A stretch of DNA of 64,000 nt. It comes from Sphingomonas sp. (GTDB taxonomy: Bacteria > Pseudomonadota > Alphaproteobacteria > Sphingomonadales > Sphingomonadaceae). Positions 37,152 to 46,647 of this stretch are shown here, piece by piece. A model generated the notes under the pieces. It searched no databases. It was not told the DNA's origin and was given only the letters and a program-made list of their open reading frames with translations. The translations under genes were made by a program, and so were the position numbers. The DNA lies in the NCBI RefSeq assembly GCF_019635455.1, contig NZ_JAHBZJ010000012.1, forward strand, positions 35,143 through 99,142, given 5' to 3'. The stretch's first letter is position 1, and each line of letters begins with the position of its first letter.

Positions 37152-37478
37152 ATGAACCGGGAGGATCGGCAAGGGTCGGGCGCGCTGGCAGGCGCACCGG
37201 CCGGTGCGGCACCCGACCGGTGCGCCTTGTGCGACCGTGAACTGGGCGCACGCGTCGAATGGCACCATGTCGTGCCGAAGAGCGAGGGCGGGCGGCATCG
37301 CGTGCCGCTTCATCCGATCTGCCACCGCGCGATCCATGCCGGCATCGGCAACGCCGAACTTGCGCGGGTCGATGGAGTGCGCGACCGGCCCGGGATACGG
37401 CGTTTCCTCGACTGGATTGCGGGCAAGCCACCTGATTTTCACGCGCCGACCCGCCGCCCGCGCGGTCAGCGCAGATAG
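37152..37478 (+). CDS. small HNH-type protein
   Basis: A 108-aa protein with an HNH-like zinc core: CALCDRE, then WHHVVPKSEGGRHRVPLHPICHRAIHA. The Cys pairs and HH motif match small HNH endonucleases. The start ATG 37152 follows GGAGGCGAAAA. It is transcribed divergently from the sugar-transferase gene and its end overlaps the convergent membrane-protein gene by 13 bp. DNA cleavage is plausible from the motif but not shown; its role outside defence or mobile elements is unknown. Confidence 0.78.
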   Translation: MNREDRQGSGALAGAPAGAAPDRCALCDRELGARVEWHHVVPKSEGGRHRVPLHPICHRAIHAGIGNAELARVDGVRDRPGIRRFLDWIAGKPPDFHAPTRRPRGQRR

Positions 37479-39067
37479 GCGAGGGTGACGCCGTCCAGCA
37501 TCAGCAGCTGCGCCCCCGGCGGAAGCGGAGTGGCGTCGGTGACGATGTAGAGCCGGCCCGGCGCCAGCCGCCCGGCGCGGAAATCGGCGGTCTCGCGCGC
37601 CTGCCGCGCCTCGCTCGCCAGCGTCGGTCGCGCGGCATAGACGGTGCGCACCGGCACGCCTGCATCGGCCGCGCGCCACGCGACCTCCTGGAACAGCGCA
37701 AGATCGCCGGTGACGTCGGCCGGAACGAACGCGATGTCGCGCGCGCGTCCGATCATGCCGTGCCAGCGCGGCGAGCGGGTGCGTACCCATGTCGCGTCTA
37801 ACGCCGCTTCCGCGCTCTGCGCGCGGACCGCATGTGCCATCGGCGCGATATCCGCGACCTGTACCAGCGCGAGCGCCGCGAGCGCGAGCGCCGCGCGCTC
37901 CGCCGGCAACCGGTACAGGATCCGGATCGCGGCATAGACCAGCACATAGGCGACCGGCCAGAACAGCCGCCCCGACGCGCGCACCGCGTCGAGCGCGTTG
38001 GCCACCGTCTGGGGCAGCGGCATCCGGGGCAGTTTCTGCCCGGCGAAATCGGGATAGGTACTGATCGCCAGCAGCGTCAGGACGATCAGCGCCGGGACCA
38101 GCCATTTCAGCCGGTCGAGCGGGTCGCTCTCGCCTTTGGCCGGGGGCAGTCCGCGCCGCAGGATCGCCGCCGCCGCCAGCGCGATCAGCAGCCCCAGGCC
38201 GAGATACTGGAATCCCTCGAACCCGCGACCGGGGCGTTGCGCGATGGCGGGCAGGAAGCGCGACCAGCCCTCGACCCCCGGGTTCCACAGCGCGTCGATC
38301 GGCATCGCGAACGCGCCGTAATTGCCCGATGCGCGATGCGGCTCGATCACCCCCAGCGCCCAGGCGATTGCCGCGACCATCGCCAGCATCGCGGCGCATT
38401 CGGCGATGAGGCGCGGCACGCCATCGCGTTCGCGCCACGCGCGTTCGGCCATCGCGCTCGCCCAGATCGCGCCGACCATCACCAGCAGATAGGAATGGAT
38501 CATCGCCGTCACCGCGATCAGCACCGCCCAGCCCGCGTTCGATCGCGCGCGTTCGGGCGTGACGAAGCGCCACAGCGCCCACAGGATCAGCCAGTGGGCC
38601 ATCAGATTGGCGTGGATATATCGGTTGAACAGGCTCGGCAGCGCGGCCAGCAGCAGCACGCCGCACCATAAGGTGACCGGGCCGGGGGCGTGGCGGCGCA
38701 GCAACAGCCAGGCGAACAGGACCTGCAAATACAGGCACGCCAGAATCCACCAGCCGATCAGCTGGGTGGGGGGCGGCAACAGGCTGCGCAGCGGCCATGC
38801 GATCAGTCCGACCAGCGGGTTGCTGTCGGTGAACAACAGGCCGACGCCGTCCGGCGCGTTCAGCAACGAGGTGCGCAGGAAGGCGGGCGCGGGATCGTTC
38901 AGAAACGCGTGCAGCCCCAGCGCATTCTCGCCATTGTCGCTTCCCCGCAACAGCCAGCCGATATTGGCGACATCAAGGATCTGCCAGTGAAAGAAGGCGC
39001 CGAACAGCAGTAGCGGCAACACCGCCAGCGGCAGGATGGGGGGCAGGGACGGGCGCATCGCCGGCAC
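37466..39067 (-). CDS. polytopic membrane protein, DUF6311-like
   Basis: A 533-aa protein with about ten membrane segments (e.g. LAVLPLLLFGAFFHWQI, LIGWWILACLYLQVLFAWLLL, LLIALAAAAIL) and a C-terminal soluble region of ~110 residues. The early motif DNGENALGLHAFLNDPAP and the architecture recall the GT-C-like DUF6311 proteins. It may handle a lipid-linked sugar, consistent with the polysaccharide genes nearby, but this is inference from fold and context. It reads toward the HNH gene. Confidence 0.75.
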   Translation of the reverse strand: MPAMRPSLPPILPLAVLPLLLFGAFFHWQILDVANIGWLLRGSDNGENALGLHAFLNDPAPAFLRTSLLNAPDGVGLLFTDSNPLVGLIAWPLRSLLPPPTQLIGWWILACLYLQVLFAWLLLRRHAPGPVTLWCGVLLLAALPSLFNRYIHANLMAHWLILWALWRFVTPERARSNAGWAVLIAVTAMIHSYLLVMVGAIWASAMAERAWRERDGVPRLIAECAAMLAMVAAIAWALGVIEPHRASGNYGAFAMPIDALWNPGVEGWSRFLPAIAQRPGRGFEGFQYLGLGLLIALAAAAILRRGLPPAKGESDPLDRLKWLVPALIVLTLLAISTYPDFAGQKLPRMPLPQTVANALDAVRASGRLFWPVAYVLVYAAIRILYRLPAERAALALAALALVQVADIAPMAHAVRAQSAEAALDATWVRTRSPRWHGMIGRARDIAFVPADVTGDLALFQEVAWRAADAGVPVRTVYAARPTLASEARQARETADFRAGRLAPGRLYIVTDATPLPPGAQLLMLDGVTLAYLR

Positions 39068-39378
39068 CCTGGCACGCCGAGCGCTACCTGTTGGTTAACG
39101 CGCGTTTAGCCATGGCGAACGCCTTGTGGCGTCGGAGGGCCGGTTGCGTCCGCCAATTCGACCACCCGGTTCGGCGAGATGCTGGGATAGTCGGTCGGGT
39201 CGGATGCGTTGCGCTGGAGAAAGATCGGCACATGGTCCTGCCGCAGCGGCAGCCCCTCCTTCCTCGACGCGGTGCGAAGGCACGAAGCGCGCCGCCAATG
39301 CGCGCGCGCTTTACGCCTGCCCCTGTGCGATGCGACAAAAGGCGCGGAGGTCGATTTTCGCCTTTATCTTCAACAGGA
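39068..39378. other. gene-free stretch between groEL and the membrane protein gene
   Basis: About 310 bases without a supported gene. Open frames through it (both strands) are short or run across neighbours and have no ribosome-binding site with family likeness. It probably contains the promoter of the leftward membrane-protein gene and the trailing end of the groESL transcript; no specific promoter could be fixed by eye. Confidence 0.5.
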
Positions 39379-39406
39379 AAGGGCCAGCGGTTTCCCGCCG
39401 GCCCTT
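39379..39406 (-). terminator. hairpin terminator after groEL
   Basis: On the minus strand the sequence folds as AAGGGCC-G-GCGG, loop GAAA, CCGC-T-GGCCCTT, an 11-bp stem with one internal mismatch and a GNRA loop, followed by TTCCTGTT. It sits 33 bp past the groEL stop. The U-rich tail is moderate; on the plus strand a TTTT also follows within a few bases, so it could work both ways. Confidence 0.65.
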
Positions 39407-39438
39407 CCCGTTTTCGCAAGGTGCGAAGCGATGCGGAC

Positions 39439-41094
<1,656 letters not shown>

Positions 41095-41133
41095 TCAAAT
41101 CTGAAGATGGAATGGAATGGTGGAATGCGGGCC

Positions 41134-41421
41134 TCAGGCGATGATGCCGAGGATGTCGCTTTCCTTCATGATCAACAGGTCTTCGCCGTTCACCTTGACC
41201 TCGGTGCCGGACCATTTGCCGAACAGGATGCGATCGCCGGCCTTGACGTCCAGCGGGGTGACCTTGCCGTCCTCGGCCTTGGCGCCCGACCCGGCGGCGA
41301 CGACTTCGCCTTCCTGCGGCTTTTCCTTGGCGGTGTCGGGAATGATGATGCCGCCGGCCGTCTTTTCCTCGGCCTCGACGCGGCGAACCAGCACGCGATC
41401 GTGCAGCGGGCGAAAGTTCAT
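41134..41421 (-). CDS. groS: co-chaperonin GroES
   Basis: 10-kDa cap of the GroEL chamber, 95 aa. It begins [34 protein letters not shown] and has the mobile-loop and roof motifs, ending [13 protein letters not shown]. Start at 41421 follows CAGGAGAGC. It is the first gene of the groESL operon. Confidence 0.97.
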   Translation of the reverse strand: MNFRPLHDRVLVRRVEAEEKTAGGIIIPDTAKEKPQEGEVVAAGSGAKAEDGKVTPLDVKAGDRILFGKWSGTEVKVNGEDLLIMKESDILGIIA

Positions 41422-41454
41422 GGTGCTCTCCTGAACACGGGTTGAGTATCAGTG

Positions 41455-41481
41455 TTGGCACTCGTCATCGATGAGTGCCAG
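41455..41481. promoter_or_regulatory. CIRCE operator (HrcA site)
   Basis: TTGGCACTC-N9-GAGTGCCAG, matching the CIRCE consensus TTAGCACTC-N9-GAGTGCTAA with symmetrical substitutions that keep the palindrome perfect except at the ends. It sits about 34 bp upstream of groES and at the likely transcription start, the usual position for HrcA repression of groESL. The hrcA gene is not in the window. Confidence 0.93.
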
Positions 41482-41488
41482 CGGCGGG

Positions 41489-41517
41489 CATATGGGCGTG
41501 GCCATGCGGGGCGTCAA
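41489..41517 (-). promoter_or_regulatory. probable groESL promoter
   Basis: On the minus strand TTGACG and CATATG are separated by exactly 17 bp. The -10 end lies 7 bp before the CIRCE, so the predicted start falls at the edge of the operator. The -35 is strong and the -10 moderate for a vegetative-type promoter. Evidence is by eye only. Confidence 0.6.
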
Positions 41518-41565
41518 CGGGTCTGCGTCGGGACGACCGAAAGAATCTGTCGGACCGATCATCGT

Positions 41566-41587
41566 CTGTATCACTCTATTAATACAG
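41566..41587. promoter_or_regulatory. inverted repeat in the sppA upstream region
   Basis: CTGTAT-N10-ATACAG, perfect half-sites within an AT-richer stretch about 72 bp before the sppA start. The CTGTAT arms may be an operator for sppA or the divergent groESL, or part of a promoter (TATTAATA overlaps). No regulator is identified. Confidence 0.35.
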
Positions 41588-41658
41588 CCGCTTTACTCGC
41601 CTGCCCGCAGGCCTTACCTGTGCGTTCATCTGGACGGGGCATTTTCGGAGACCGACAC

Positions 41659-43551
41659 GTGAAACTGGTACGCGGCGCATGGAAGCTGCTGGTGGGGATC
41701 AAGGACGCGCTGGTCCTGCTCTTCATGCTGTTCTTCTTCGGGGCGCTGTTCGCGGTCCTGTCGGCCAAGCCCAATCCGGCCGCCGTGAAGGACGGCGCGC
41801 TCGTGCTCGATATGGCCGGGACCATCGTCGAACAGCCGGCACGGGTCGATCCGCTCGCCGCGATCGGCGGCGGCGACGCGCCCAAGGAGATGCGCCTGCG
41901 TGACATCGTCCGCGCGCTCGACGCGGCGAAGGACGACGATCGTGTCAAGGCGGTGGTGCTCGATCTCGACATGTTCATGGGCGGCTATCCCGCCGCGATC
42001 ACCCAGGTGGGTGAGGCGATCCGCCGCGTGCGCGACGCGAAGAAGCCGGTGCTGGCCTATGCCACCGGCTATAGCGACAGCGCCTATCTGCTCGCCGCGA
42101 ATGCCAGCGAGGTGTGGGTGCATCCGATGGGTGGCATCCTGTTCAGCGGCCCGGGCGGATCGCGCCTCTATTACAAGGGGTTGATCGACAAGCTGGGCGT
42201 GACCGCGCACGTCTATAAGGTCGGCAAGTTCAAGTCGGCGGTCGAACCCTATATCCGCAGCGACCAGTCGCCCGAGGCGCGGGAAGCGAACCAGGCGCTG
42301 TACGGCGCGATCTTCGACCAGTGGAAACAGGCGGTGAAGACCGCCCGGCCCAAGGCGCGGATCGACCCGATGCTGATGACCCCGGATGCGGTCGTGACGG
42401 CGGCGAAGGGCGATTTCACCAAGGCCAATCTGGAACTGGGCATGGTGGACAAGGTCGGCGACCGCCTGGCCTTTGGCAAGCGCGTGGCCGAACTTGCCGG
42501 CGTCGATGACGGCAAGCCGGCGGGCAGTTATCGCGCGATCAAATACGCCAACTGGTTGCAGGCGCATCCGCTGCCCACCGGTGGCGACGCGATCGGCGTC
42601 ATTACCGTCGCCGGCGAGATCGTCGATGGCAAGGGCGCCGGCGATCAGGCGGGTGGCGACGCCATCGCCGAACAGCTCCTCAAGGGGCTGGCGAAGAAGA
42701 AGCTGAAGGCGCTGGTGGTCCGGGTCGATTCGCCGGGCGGATCGGCGCTCGCCTCCGAACGCATCCGCCAGGCGATCCTCCAGGCCAAGGCACAGGGCCT
42801 GCCGGTCGTGACGTCGATGGGCAGCCTGGCCGCGAGCGGCGGCTATTGGGTCTCGACCCCCGGTGACATCATCTTTGCCGAGCCGAATACGATCACCGGA
42901 TCGATCGGCATTTTCGGCCTGTTGCCGACCTTCGAAAAGACACTGGCAAAGATCGGCGTGAGCGCGGACGGCGTGCAGACGACGCCGCTGACCGGCCAGC
43001 CCGACATCTATTCGGGGACGAACCAGGTGTTCGACACGGTGTTGCAGGCGGGGATCGAGGACGGCTATCGCCGCTTTACCGGCCTCGTCGCCCAGTCGCG
43101 CAAGATGACGCCGCAGCGCGTGGACGAAATCGGCCAGGGCCGCGTCTGGATCGGCGGCACCGCGCGCCAGCTGGGGCTGGTCGATCGCTTCGGCAATCTT
43201 GACGACGCGATCGCGGAGGCGGCGAAACGCGCCAAGCTCGATCCCAAGAACGTGCATGCCGTCTATCTGGAAAAGGAGCCGGGCTTCTTCGAAACGCTGA
43301 TCGCCAACTGGGCGAGCAGCGGCGATGACGAGGAGGAAGCGATGCCGGAAAGCCGCGGCGATCTCTACGCGCGCATCGCGGCGGAGCGTCGCGCCGTCTT
43401 CGCCCAGGCGCTGGGCGATGCGCGCCGGCTTGCCGCCGGCACGTCGATGCAGGCGCGCTGCCTTGAATGCGCGGCGTTCGGGCCGATCGCCGCGCCGAGC
43501 AAGGCCGATGTGCGGCTGATGGATCTGGTGCTCGCAAAGCTCGCCTGGTGA
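41659..43551 (+). CDS. sppA: signal peptide peptidase SppA, 67K type
   Basis: Inner-membrane serine protease that degrades cleaved signal peptides, 630 aa. One N-terminal membrane span (ALVLLFMLFFFGALFAVL) is followed by two tandem S49 domains. The catalytic Lys lies in YKVGKFKSAVEPY of the first domain and the Ser in VTSMGSLAASGGYW of the second. The GTG at 41659 has GGAG 11 bp upstream and gives the normal N-terminus. A GNAT gene begins within its stop codon (GTGA overlap). Confidence 0.93.
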   Translation: MKLVRGAWKLLVGIKDALVLLFMLFFFGALFAVLSAKPNPAAVKDGALVLDMAGTIVEQPARVDPLAAIGGGDAPKEMRLRDIVRALDAAKDDDRVKAVVLDLDMFMGGYPAAITQVGEAIRRVRDAKKPVLAYATGYSDSAYLLAANASEVWVHPMGGILFSGPGGSRLYYKGLIDKLGVTAHVYKVGKFKSAVEPYIRSDQSPEAREANQALYGAIFDQWKQAVKTARPKARIDPMLMTPDAVVTAAKGDFTKANLELGMVDKVGDRLAFGKRVAELAGVDDGKPAGSYRAIKYANWLQAHPLPTGGDAIGVITVAGEIVDGKGAGDQAGGDAIAEQLLKGLAKKKLKALVVRVDSPGGSALASERIRQAILQAKAQGLPVVTSMGSLAASGGYWVSTPGDIIFAEPNTITGSIGIFGLLPTFEKTLAKIGVSADGVQTTPLTGQPDIYSGTNQVFDTVLQAGIEDGYRRFTGLVAQSRKMTPQRVDEIGQGRVWIGGTARQLGLVDRFGNLDDAIAEAAKRAKLDPKNVHAVYLEKEPGFFETLIANWASSGDDEEEAMPESRGDLYARIAAERRAVFAQALGDARRLAAGTSMQARCLECAAFGPIAAPSKADVRLMDLVLAKLAW

Positions 43552-44111
43552 GTCCCGTCCGGATTCGCGCCGCCGAGCCGGGCGACGCGGCGGCGATCGC
43601 GGCGATCTATGCGCCCTATGTGCTCACCGGCACGGTCAGTTTCGAATTCACCCCGCCCGACACCCGGGCGATGCGCGCGCGGATGGAGGCATCCGACGGT
43701 CTCTATCCCTGGATCGTCGCCACCAATGGCGAAGGCCAGGGGGTTCTGGGCTATGCCTATGCCACCAAATTCCGTGAGCGCGACGCCTATCGCTATGTGG
43801 TCGAAACCTCGGTCTATGTCGCCGGGGCGGTGCAGGGGCAGGGCGTCGGCCGCCTGCTCTACGAAACGCTGATCCGCACCCTGCGCGCCCAGGGCTTTAC
43901 CCAGGCGATCGGCGGGATCGCGCTCCCCAACGACGCGTCGATCCGCACGCATGAAGCGGTGGGCTTTCGCCGCGCGGGCGTCTATCGCGAGGTAGGGTAT
44001 AAACAGGGCCGGTGGATCGATGTCGGCTTCTGGCAGTGCGAACTGAACGACAGCGCGATTCCGCCCGACGAACCCCGCCCGTTCAAGGAGATAGGGGTGG
44101 TTCGCGCGTGA
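43548..44111 (+). CDS. GNAT N-acetyltransferase, phosphinothricin-acetyltransferase-like
   Basis: A 187-aa acetyl-CoA-dependent N-acetyltransferase. It begins VRIRAAEPGDAAAIAAIYAPYV and has FEFTPPDTRAM. The acetyl-CoA loop is QGQGVGRLL, and the late region is IALPNDASIRTHEAVGFRRAGVYREVGYKQGRW, all like Pat/Bar proteins. The GTG at 43548 overlaps the sppA stop by 4 bp. The natural substrate may be an amino acid or analogue such as methionine sulfoximine; this is not decided by the sequence. Confidence 0.85.
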   Translation: MSPVRIRAAEPGDAAAIAAIYAPYVLTGTVSFEFTPPDTRAMRARMEASDGLYPWIVATNGEGQGVLGYAYATKFRERDAYRYVVETSVYVAGAVQGQGVGRLLYETLIRTLRAQGFTQAIGGIALPNDASIRTHEAVGFRRAGVYREVGYKQGRWIDVGFWQCELNDSAIPPDEPRPFKEIGVVRA

Positions 44112-44155
44112 TCGGCGGCAACCAAATTTAAGTGAATCGCCACTAACCCTACGCC

Positions 44156-44548
44156 ATGTCCGCCGTAGCTCAGCCCGTTCAGGCCATCGAGATCGACCGG
44201 GTTCGCAACCTCGTCATCGTCACGCCCTCGGGTTTTTTCACCCCGGCATCGCTGCACCACTATACGATGGAAACGCGCCGCGCGATCGACACGCTGGGCG
44301 ACGCGGCGGGCAAGCATGTGACGCTCTACGACTTCAGCGCGGTCATCGCCGCCCCGCCGGAAACGATCGAACTGCTCCACGTCGCCTTCGCCAACCCGGT
44401 CTATCGTCGCATCCGCGCCCGCAAGGTGGCGTTCGTGTCGCCCTCAGCGCTGATGACGATGCAGCTTCAGCGGGTGCGGACCGCGCGGCCCGATATCACG
44501 CTGTTCTCCGCGCGCGCGTCCGCGCTGGAATGGCTGCTGGCACCCTGA
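44156..44548 (+). CDS. hypothetical protein, STAS/SpoIIAA-like fold
   Basis: A 130-aa soluble protein of unknown function. The pattern of a beta strand (VRNLVIVTPSGFF), helix, strand (HVTLYDFSAVI), helix (IELLHVAFANPVYR) and strand (KVAFVSPSALM) resembles SpoIIAA-like/STAS-like proteins. No catalytic residues can be identified. It lies 44 bp after the GNAT stop and 4 bp before a convergent gene. Confidence 0.7.
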   Translation: MSAVAQPVQAIEIDRVRNLVIVTPSGFFTPASLHHYTMETRRAIDTLGDAAGKHVTLYDFSAVIAAPPETIELLHVAFANPVYRRIRARKVAFVSPSALMTMQLQRVRTARPDITLFSARASALEWLLAP

Positions 44549-44552
44549 TCGG

Positions 44553-45095
44553 TCAGCCGAGCGCCGCGATCCGCGCCTCGGCCTCCGCGATCCGCGCGTC
44601 CGGCGCGTCGCCGGCGGCCAGTCGATCGCGCGCGTCCACCCACATGCGCCGGGCCTGTTCCGGCTCGCCCATCGCCTCGGCCAGCCGCGCGACGGTGCGC
44701 ACCGCGTCGGCGATGTCGGACAGCGGCGCCGGACGCGCGATTTCATAGAGTTCGAACGCCTCGTTCAACGATGCCGCCGCGTGCGCCAGTTCGCCCACCT
44801 CCAGGAACAGGTCGCCCGCATCGGCCAGCGCGCGGGCCAGCGCCGTGCCATCGCCCGCCTTGCGCAGCAGCGCGATGGCCGCCTGCTGGTCGTGTTGCGC
44901 CCAGGCCAGGTCGCCGCACGCGCGGGCGATCCGCGCTTGCCGGCACAACGCCGTGGCTTCTCCGCCCAGGTCGCAATCATATCTGAAGTTGCTGATCGCA
45001 TCGGCCACCGATCGGCGCGCCGCGTCGGGATGCCCCTCGCGCTGCTGGTCCTCGCCCTTGTCGAGGAGATGATATCCGCGACTCGATTCGATCAT
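44553..45095 (-). CDS. helical-repeat (TPR-like) hypothetical protein
   Basis: A 180-aa cytoplasmic protein made of helical pairs of TPR type: GEATALCRQARIARACGDLAWA, QQAAIALLRKAGDGTALARALADAGDLFLEVGELAHAAASLNEAFELY and RTVARLAEAMGEPEQARRMWVDARDRLA. The ATG at 45095 begins MIESSRGYHLLDKG; an ATG at 45113 adds six residues. Likely a protein-interaction module of unknown partner. It lies downstream of the channel gene on the same strand. Confidence 0.75.
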   Translation of the reverse strand: MIESSRGYHLLDKGEDQQREGHPDAARRSVADAISNFRYDCDLGGEATALCRQARIARACGDLAWAQHDQQAAIALLRKAGDGTALARALADAGDLFLEVGELAHAAASLNEAFELYEIARPAPLSDIADAVRTVARLAEAMGEPEQARRMWVDARDRLAAGDAPDARIAEAEARIAALG

Positions 45096-45133
45096 GGCGC
45101 GATGCTCTCGCATCCCGTCGCGTCGCGCAATCC

Positions 45134-45763
45134 TCAGCGGCCTCCGCGATAGGCGGGCAGTGCCAGTTTCCAGACGATCGCCGCCGCGCGCATCCCGAAC
45201 CCGGCGATTGCCGCGACCATCGCGGCCCCGAACAGCGGCAGCCCGGCGAGCGCGAGCACGACATAAAGCGCCGCCGACAGCGCCGATGCGGTCACATAGA
45301 GTTCCGGCCGCATCAGGATCGACGGCTCCCCGGCCAATACGTCGCGAAGGATGCCGCCGGCGCAGGCGGTCAGCACGCCCATCAGCGCCGCCGGCACCGG
45401 CGGGATGCCGAACCCCAGCGCCTTTGCCGCGCCGAACACCGAATAGGCCGCCAGGCCCAGCGCATCCAGCCAGTCGAACCCGCGCCCGTCCCACCATCGC
45501 TGGGGCGTGACCCAGATCACCACCGCGACCGCGATGCACAGCGCGGCGACATAGGGGTGGTGGACCCACCAGACCGGCGCGCCGATCAGCAGGTCGCGGA
45601 TCGTGCCGCCGCCCAGCCCGGTGACGATCGCAAAGAACGCGGCGGTGACGAAGGTCTGGGCGCGACCGGCAGCGGCCAGCGCGCCGGTCGCGGCGAACAG
45701 CGCGATCCCCAACAGGTCTAGCCAGGGAAGAAACGCGCCGAGCTGGACGATCCCGAGTTGCAT
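45134..45763 (-). CDS. UPF0126/TRIC-type trimeric intracellular cation channel family protein
   Basis: A 209-aa inner-membrane protein with about seven membrane segments in two pseudo-repeats. Family features are LDLLGIALFAATGALAAA, TGLGGGTIRDLLIG and, in the second repeat, CAGGILRDVLAGEPSIL with the paired GG-RD motifs. Bacterial members of this family have been shown to be TRIC channels or exporters of small solutes; the solute here is unknown. Confidence 0.87.
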   Translation of the reverse strand: MQLGIVQLGAFLPWLDLLGIALFAATGALAAAGRAQTFVTAAFFAIVTGLGGGTIRDLLIGAPVWWVHHPYVAALCIAVAVVIWVTPQRWWDGRGFDWLDALGLAAYSVFGAAKALGFGIPPVPAALMGVLTACAGGILRDVLAGEPSILMRPELYVTASALSAALYVVLALAGLPLFGAAMVAAIAGFGMRAAAIVWKLALPAYRGGR

Positions 45764-46647
45764 GCCGCGCCTCTTTCATTCAGGGGGCGTCGCGTCAATT
45801 CCGCGCGCCGGATTCGGCTCCGCGAAAACCCTCCCCATCATCCACATTATCCACAGATCGTATCATGCGGTCGGGGCTTTGCACGACTCGGATTCGATGA
45901 CAGCATCACATCTGTAAGCGGACGATGAAGCGACGAGAAATCGAAGCGAAATCAAAAACTTGCAACGGTTCAACGCCTGCTGGTGCCTTCGGGAAACCGC
46001 AGGGGTCGAAACGGGGACGCCGCCCCGGGAAACGGCCTGAGCGACCTGTGAAAGCGGGTGGCGACGGAACGAAACGGAATGTGCGTCCGAACGTCCCTCT
46101 GATGGCCGCGTGCCATGGGAAGGGCGGGTTGCCAGGGCAGATCATGTTCCCCCGGAACATCGGTCGTGCCGGGTGACCGAACGCGAAGTTCCGGTCTCGC
46201 GACCGGGGTGGAGCGGATGATCAGGGCGGTCGGCGTTCGCGCAGGCAGGGCCGGATCATCGAACCGCAACGGGCATGGCGACATGGCCGGGGCGGGGCAG
46301 ACGGAACGGACCGGACCTTTCGGGGGCCGGCGCGGAAACCGGGGCCGAACGCAATGCCGGTCTTTTCGAAGACGGGCGGAGCAACGGACATCGAGGCGGG
46401 GCGGCGAACCTTACGGAACGCGCCCGTCCCGGTGACCGGGCCAGAGAGCGGCTTGCCGCTCGACGGCGCAAACGTCTGATCCGCAACCCTTGCCGGCGCG
46501 GATCGGGCATGCCGCCGACCGAAACCACGCGAAGCCCCCTGTGGCGGCGCATGGCGGAAAACGAGGCGACACGGGGGCTGGCGGAAACGCCGGCCCCCTT
46601 TTGCATGCGCCGCGGCGGTCGCGACGAGGGGGTGACAGGCGTCCGCC
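45764..46647. other. long gene-free region with DnaA-box-like sites and palindromes
   Basis: About 880 bases with no convincing gene: open frames are low-complexity, Arg-rich and match no family. It holds TCATCCACA at 45838-45846 directly followed by TTATCCACA at 45847-45855, the second a perfect DnaA box. A fairly AT-richer stretch follows (45890-45970). There are palindromes ATGTTCC-CCC-GGAACAT (46144-46160) and CCGGTC-TCGC-GACCGG (46191-46206). It could hold a non-coding RNA, a replication-related site or a decayed gene; nothing is proven. Confidence 0.4.

Noticed and set aside
44156..44185. tRNA-like start (GCCGTAGCTCAG) at the beginning of the 130-aa gene
   Set aside because: No cloverleaf, anticodon arm or T-loop follows; the bases are codons of the coding sequence.
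45925..46176. 83-codon plus-strand frame in the gene-free region
   Set aside because: Basic, low-complexity product with no family, no good ribosome-binding site and competing frames on the other strand.
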